In this document: positions 19,759-25,000 of the stretch, piece by piece | Numbering within the stretch: the first letter of the stretch is position 1 | Layout: each line of letters begins with the position of its first letter | Source of the DNA: Bigelowiella natans CCMP2755 | Taxonomy: Eukaryota; Cercozoa; Chlorarachniophyceae | DNA: 25,000 nt | Assembly: GCA_000320545.1 (NCBI GenBank) | Contig: ADNK01001163.1 | Coordinates: 1 to 25,000 of the forward strand | Direction of reading: 5' to 3' | Position numbers and translations under genes: made by a program | Notes under the pieces: model-generated | Database searches by the model: none | Seen by the model: the letters and a program-made list of their open reading frames with translations, nothing else | Told to the model about the DNA's origin: nothing

Positions 19759-22437
19759 AAGCAAAAGGAGAATCATTTGAATAAAATGGTAACGTCCAGA
19801 AGCACACTTGTTGCAAAAAGAACATCCGAAGAAGGATCTGAGTCGGCCGTTTCACCACCTATATCTACTACACCTTCAAAGCAGCCTTCAGCAGTCATTC
19901 AGACCAGTGTTATTCCAAAAGATGATCAAGAAGATGATGGTAGTGCTCACACAAGGAGAGCAAGGAATCATCGGTTATGGCCAATATCAAGTGAGCATAG
20001 TGCTTCTCCTAGCGTAGTTGTAGGAGGTGGTAGTAGTGGCAGCAGCATAGATCAAGATATTACTCCTCCTGATGCTGCTGCTCATTCTTTATCCTCTGCC
20101 CAAGTACCAGCAGCAGCAAGATCGACATCCTCGTCATCACCATTGCCATTACCAAAACAAATACAAAATCCCAATGAAGACATCACCAACACTTCTGTTA
20201 CCACTACGTTAGACTTAATGAAGAAGATGAAAAATTCTGCGACGATGAAGAAGACCGCTTCTTCGTCATCTTCTTCAAAGCCCAAAATAGAGAGCAGTAC
20301 AGGAAAGAACAGTTCAATGTCATCAAAACCATCAGACAATAATGATACAGCAGTAGCACCAGCAGTAGAAACGATGGTAGGAAAAGAAAAAGAAGAAAAA
20401 GAAAAGAAAAAACAATTGAGGCGGAGCGAAAAAGAATGTCATTACTATTCGAGCAATGATTGCACTACCTCCCTCACTGTAAATACTACCTCCTATGAGA
20501 ATGGTAATGATGACGCTATATATCAACATAATAAATCAATTTTGAAAAAGGCGGGTTCTTCTGATGACTCTGCTACTACAAGTAGCGGGGTTGGCGAGGT
20601 GGCAGCACAACAACTGCTTGTATCATCTATGGCAGAAATGGATCATTTTCAAACCTACTCCTCCCCCTCACCGATGAAACATCTCTCATCAGTAAAAGTT
20701 GTTTCTAAAGTAAATGACTATGATTCTCAAAGTAATGATCACATAAATGATGTCTTGAAAGAAGATAGTGAAGATAAGTCATCAGGTAACACCGTACTAC
20801 TAGGGAAAAATAGAATCCTTACGGAAGAAGTAGTAAAGAGAGATGATGATGATGATCATCCAATAGCTGCTGCTTCTTCGATAAAGAAGAACCATATATT
20901 GCGTGTTCCTGATTCCTTATCATCGCCACCATCATCGTCATCATCACCATCATCATTATCATCGAAGCAACAACGTCCAAATGAGGAAATTGCTTGCTCA
21001 TTACCACAAACGATGATGATACTATCAAACGCACTCGTTCTTGAAATCATATCGAGCATACGCAATACATCGAAGCATGAAGTACGATGTCTGAGCATGG
21101 AAGGATGTTTGGAGGAGTTTCAAAGGGTTACTCAATGGGCATATGCTTTTATAGTCGATCGAATGACACCAAAAGAGGCTGCCACCTTCAGAATGGATCT
21201 TCGCAAAATCGGCATATCCTCTTTAACAACAGCACCACCAGCAGCAGGTCCAATGATAAGAAGAAGACGAAGAGCTCGAAGAACCGGTGGTGGTGGTGGT
21301 GGTGGTGATGATCATCACAATGATAGGAAAACCATAAGTAGCAGCAGCAAATGTCATCTACAAGTTGCAATGCTAATACAAAAACAGGCGCACTTCACCT
21401 CTAATGATCAAATGCGGTGGTGTAAGCAGCAGCAGCAGCAGCAGCAGCAGCAAAACGATGACGACTACTTCCTTGAAGAACAACAGATTATGGAGGATTG
21501 GCAGAAAATTAAAGATGCTTTAAAAAAGAATAATAGCAAGGGGGAAATAATGAACCATGGTTCTCTTCCTTCTCCAACTAGCAGTGCTGCTGGTACTGCT
21601 GAAAAGAATGTGATATCATCAAAAAGCAATACTCGCCAAGAGACAGCAGCAGGTCAAATAAACTCAAAGTTGTCAGCTGCCGTAGTATCATCCAAATCTC
21701 CATCTTCACCACCTGCAGTAGTGAATCTAGAATTTGAAGAAGCTTTAAGTAAAGAGCTCAGAATTCCTCGTCATATCACTCAAATACAACAGCAACAACA
21801 TTTAAAGGAAGAAGAGGAGAAAAGGTAACAGTATGAATGTAAGAATCAACCAATCAATATCTATTTGGTACTACTACTACTACCACTACTACTACTACTA
21901 TCACTACACTACTACGTATGATAAATTTAAGTGTTATCGCTATTATTATAAGGAATGGCCCTTCACAGCCTCCTCTTCCTTTGGGGGTTATTATCATCTA
22001 ATGAGGATTTTGTTTTTGATGATATGCTTCAAACATGGTATTACAATAATCTCAGAACGAATGCCTTAGAACAGCAAGGACATCGGGGATTCTATGATGG
22101 AAAGATAAGTGATAGCGACAAGAGGATCAAAGATAATGAAGCTTCACTGGCGCGGAAATTACCGTTCAATCTTAAAGAAAAAATTACAGAACTTGAAAGA
22201 ATGTCGTTGCCACCGGACTATCATCACAATCATCGTCATCCTCATACTGAGCGTACAAATGTCAAAAAATATTTTGATGGTTTTCCTTCTTTTTCTTCTA
22301 CTACTTCTACTACACCTACTACTTTTAAGGCTGGACCGAAGGTTGTTTACACCACCACCACTTCTGCAGCAGCAACGGCTAGATCATCGTCATCATCTTT
22401 CTCCAATTTGAAGCTGGTATCCTCGTTAGCAGCCCTG

Positions 22438-22468
<31 letters not shown>

Positions 22469-22559
22469 TTGATACGTCACGTTCTAATGCATCATCATCT
22501 GCAGTGGGAGGGGGGAGAATTTCGGGTGAAACAAGTGCTCTAACGACGGCAAGAGAAGA

Positions 22560-22590
<31 letters not shown>

Positions 22591-23874
22591 GGTCCTTCTG
22601 CTCGTCTTGATAGTAACGACAGTAATGAAAGCACTAGTGCCATCTCTTCTTCTGAGAAAAATAAAATCTATGCCAAGGGAATAAGCACAGATACCATAGC
22701 TTCTATTGGAGCTGCTACTAGTAGCAATACTGGTAGTTCTGCTGCTAATTATGGCCACCATAAGAGTACTACAACAACAAGCACCACCCAGAATACCAAA
22801 CTAGAAGATGATCATCATCATCCGCAAGAAGAAGAAGCAGCAGTAGCAGCGGCGGCACTAAATGAGGCATTTAAGGGCCTTTCTGTAGAGCAAGCGCAGT
22901 TGCTCCTCAACGAGGCTATAATAGGTGCTGGTGGTGGTGATGGACAACAGCACACGACGACGGCAATTCCTCCGTTGTTGTTTTCAATCATCCAGACACC
23001 AGCTGCTACCGCAACAATAGCAACAACAAGAAGAAAAGAAGTGGGGGAAGCTGCTGCTTCTTCTTCTTCTTCTCGACGTCCATTACATCCGTCTGATAGG
23101 GATTATGTGCAACAAGCTCATCTCAAACGGTTAAGACGGCATCGTCGTGAAGAGCAAGAGGGTGTAAGATCTGCTCGGATTCCTCATATTCAAACTAGAC
23201 GAAGAAACTCCAGTAGGGATCACGGATCACATTTCACTCGAGAAATTAAAGATATAGCTTCTCTCAAAGCTCTGGCTCAGTTTTCACCTCAAAATGTAAC
23301 AAAAACTATGTCGGCGAGAAGAGCCAGACCCGTAGATGTAAAGCAGAAAGAGCGTTATAAACCAGTAGCTTCAAGTCACCTTTCTTTTCTCTCTGCACCA
23401 ACTTCTGCTAGATTTCACCGCCGGCCTTTCGACAATAATAGCGGCCATAGTAGAAATACTACTCGTAATCCATGGCTACAACACCCAATTGCATCAATAA
23501 AGTATTCCAAACTGCGCCAGCTCAAAGATAAATGGAAGGGAACTTTTCGGAAGGGAAAACACAAAATTCATCTCAGTGAATTTCAGCAGTCACTTCAAGT
23601 AATGGACATTCATATTCCCATGAGTTGTGTTTGTGAGCTTTGGAGGGCTACTGGAACAGCAGACCAAAGAGGCACCATTAAATTGACGACACTTGAACAA
23701 AAGCTAAACGGACTCCTTGCATATAAAAAACGGACATCATCCTCTCTTGGGGCCCATACCGAAAGTCAAATCGACAAGAATTCTCAGCAATCACCATCAA
23801 TACAAGCGTTGGCATTTTCGTTGTCGAAGCATCTCATCGGACAAGGTCAAAACTTTGATATTCTCGCTGAATGA
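16732..23874 (+). CDS. Large low-complexity protein with MSAR motifs and degenerate EF-hand pair, five exons
   Basis: Predicted exons: 16732-16876, 17131-17209, 17277-18942, 19207-21824 and 21969-23874. All introns are GT-AG, phases (1, 2, 0, 2) agree at every junction, and the total of 6414 nt is divisible by three, giving 2137 residues. The N-terminus (MDFEEIIKILLNIIF) is hydrophobic and helical. Most of the rest is Ser/Thr/Lys/Asp-rich with poly-Asp, poly-Lys, poly-Gln and poly-Asn tracts. MSAR-type motifs recur at about residues 492, 508 and 1950, with related SAR motifs (FSARKSS near 545, TSARFHRRP near 1980). A more ordered helical island lies at about 21028-21220 (ALVLEIISSIRN, FQRVTQWAYAFIVDRM). 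Residues 2015-2090 resemble two EF-hands (LKDKWKGTFRKGKHKIHLSEF and ATGTADQRGTIKLTTLEQKL), but the Ca-binding acidic residues are mostly lost. Function is not recognised. An ATG at 17320 is the fallback start if the first two exons are wrong. Confidence 0.75.
16944..16984 (+). repeat. (TGCC)n(TGTC)n tetranucleotide repeat
   Basis: About seven TGCC units turn into TGTC units, within the first predicted intron (16877-17130) of the large gene. Since it is non-coding, its tetranucleotide length changes would not disturb the frame. This supports the intron call. Confidence 0.85.
18510..18605 (+). repeat. Tandem 48-bp coding duplication (MSAR unit)
   Basis: Two 48-base units (18510-18557 and 18558-18605) both contain ATGTCGGCAAGAAT and GTCTACCGGTTACAG at the same offset. 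Each encodes 16 residues built around MSAR-[IM]-[SR]-STGY. The length is a multiple of three, so the frame is kept. Confidence 0.85.
19724..19759 (+). repeat. Coding GAT, CAG and AAT repeats of the large gene
   Basis: The GAT run here encodes poly-Asp. Comparable in-frame runs are CAG/poly-Gln at about 21427-21451 and 22437-22467, AAT/poly-Asn at about 22561-22591, and AAG/poly-Lys at about 18646-18660 and 18790-18814. All lie on the sense strand in one fixed phase per codon type. Confidence 0.8.
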
Positions 23875-25000
23875 TCAATCAACACTAAACCTATAATGAT
23901 GAACTTGGGAGAAGCAGTTCTGCGTTGTGTGTTGCCCGTACATGCGTAAAATTGTGCGCCAGATAAGAAGTAGTCAGCAAGATCAATTGCGCATATGTAA
24001 CTGATCCTTGTATGCAATGCGTAAGCATGTTGACCTGTGCAATGCTAGCGTGTCAAGCAAAATTCATGCGTACGTTACATGCGTTCGTTTGCACGATGTT
24101 GCAAATTTTTGTTCGCATCGATCGTGCTGCGACGATGCATGGTGGCATGGGACGGATGCTTCATTGAAGCGGTTGAACATCTTCAATTTTCATCCTGCTT
24201 GTGCAGCGTTCTAGCGTTGTGCAATGCCTCAGCTGCAACGCCTGTTGTGTCATGTCCACTTGTTTATTCAACAATTGTAATGCATGTCTTTCGATCTCGC
24301 GACAAGCTTTCCGACGAATCGCTCACCAACAAATCTAAAAAATCTGAAACCCACATAGCAGCTAGTTGTCAAATGAAAATTTTGTCGCGCTGCATGCTAG
24401 ACGTCGCACTGGCAGCAGCAGGCGCGGCGGCTTCATTGTTGAATGCCTCATACGTGCGCGCGCGCCATCGAACAGATGGAAGCGCTTGCTAAAACCGCGG
24501 CATTGCTATTGCGCAAACTGATCAATTGAAATATCACTGCTCGCTCACTTTGCGACGAAGGACATCACCAGAGCTTGCATGCACGTGCAAACATCGACGT
24601 CATCTGCGTCTTATGCGATGCTCGTTGCCCTAGATTGTGCTTAGTGCAGTGCGCACAAGGCTACATCTAGCTTAGTTGACAGTCAGCAAGTCATGCAACA
24701 ATATTTCGCACCAACAAGCTAAGCCGACTATTTCATCATGGCGAGAAATGACAGTAGTTTCTACGATACGCAATGCACATTGCTAGAATTAGAACGCAGC
24801 AGCGCGCATGTGCGCACACCGCTGCTGAGTATGATGTGGTATCGAATTCCGACACGATGCTACGTGCAGCAGCGTTGTTTAACATGCGAAGGAGCAGCAG
24901 AGCAACGTCGAATGTCACAATTGATACATGCCAATGAGCATGGCCATTGACCCATCCAGGTCCCTGCTAGCCTGAATCATGTAGCAGCAGGCAACTTAGC
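23875..25000. other. Gene-free 3' flank with palindromic-word composition
   Basis: After the stop at 23872-23874 no exon is supported. The open frames at 24008-24492 and 24736-24950 overlap on both strands and carry no domain. The GCATGC, TGCA and GCTAGC (24043, 24965) vocabulary of the 13-15 kb block returns here. Confidence 0.55.

Overview
This is a eukaryotic nuclear window. It shows spliceosomal GT-AG introns of roughly 60 to 370 bases, a histone H4-type gene, a mitochondrial respiratory-chain subunit gene, and very large proteins full of homopeptide tracts written by in-frame trinucleotide repeats. The style suggests a unicellular eukaryote (protist or alga). A stramenopile-like lineage is my guess, but no marker here fixes the taxon.

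Layout: positions 1-568 are a G/T-homopolymer edge followed by ordinary non-coding sequence. A small two-exon gene of unknown function lies at 569-1105 (+). An eight-exon minus-strand gene (1918-3466), rebuilt here from exons mostly too short to stand out as ORFs, encodes a 247-residue protein with a ubiquitin-like fold and an acidic tail. It diverges from a plus-strand locus at 3887. That locus encodes a Q/Y/G/S-rich prion-like N-terminus resembling the FUS/EWS low-complexity type, RGG and Arg/Asp-rich segments, then through further small exons a MATH domain split by low-complexity inserts, a BACK domain and a C-terminal coiled coil (to 10465). I give it as two CDS entries (3887-6057 and 6394-10465). 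Splice phases let it be one seven-exon gene of about 1777 residues, and the second part has no initiator of its own in its first exon.

From 10466 to 16009 the window is nearly gene-free. The exception is a minus-strand B12D/MLRQ (NDUFA4-like) gene at 11685-12059, with a nested inverted repeat just upstream. The gene-poor DNA has a peculiar vocabulary, rich in GCTAGC, TGCATGCA and CATG words, that the genes do not share. It returns at 23875-25000.

At 16010-16375 (-) lies a strikingly divergent histone H4 with a re-written, doubled-length Lys tail. It shares a short promoter region with a divergent five-exon gene (16732-23874, +) for a 2137-residue low-complexity protein with repeated MSAR motifs and a degenerate EF-hand-like pair near its C-terminus.

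The best candidates for something undescribed are the divergent H4 variant, the prion-like/MATH/BACK locus, the reconstructed ubiquitin-like gene, and the palindrome-rich intergenic DNA.
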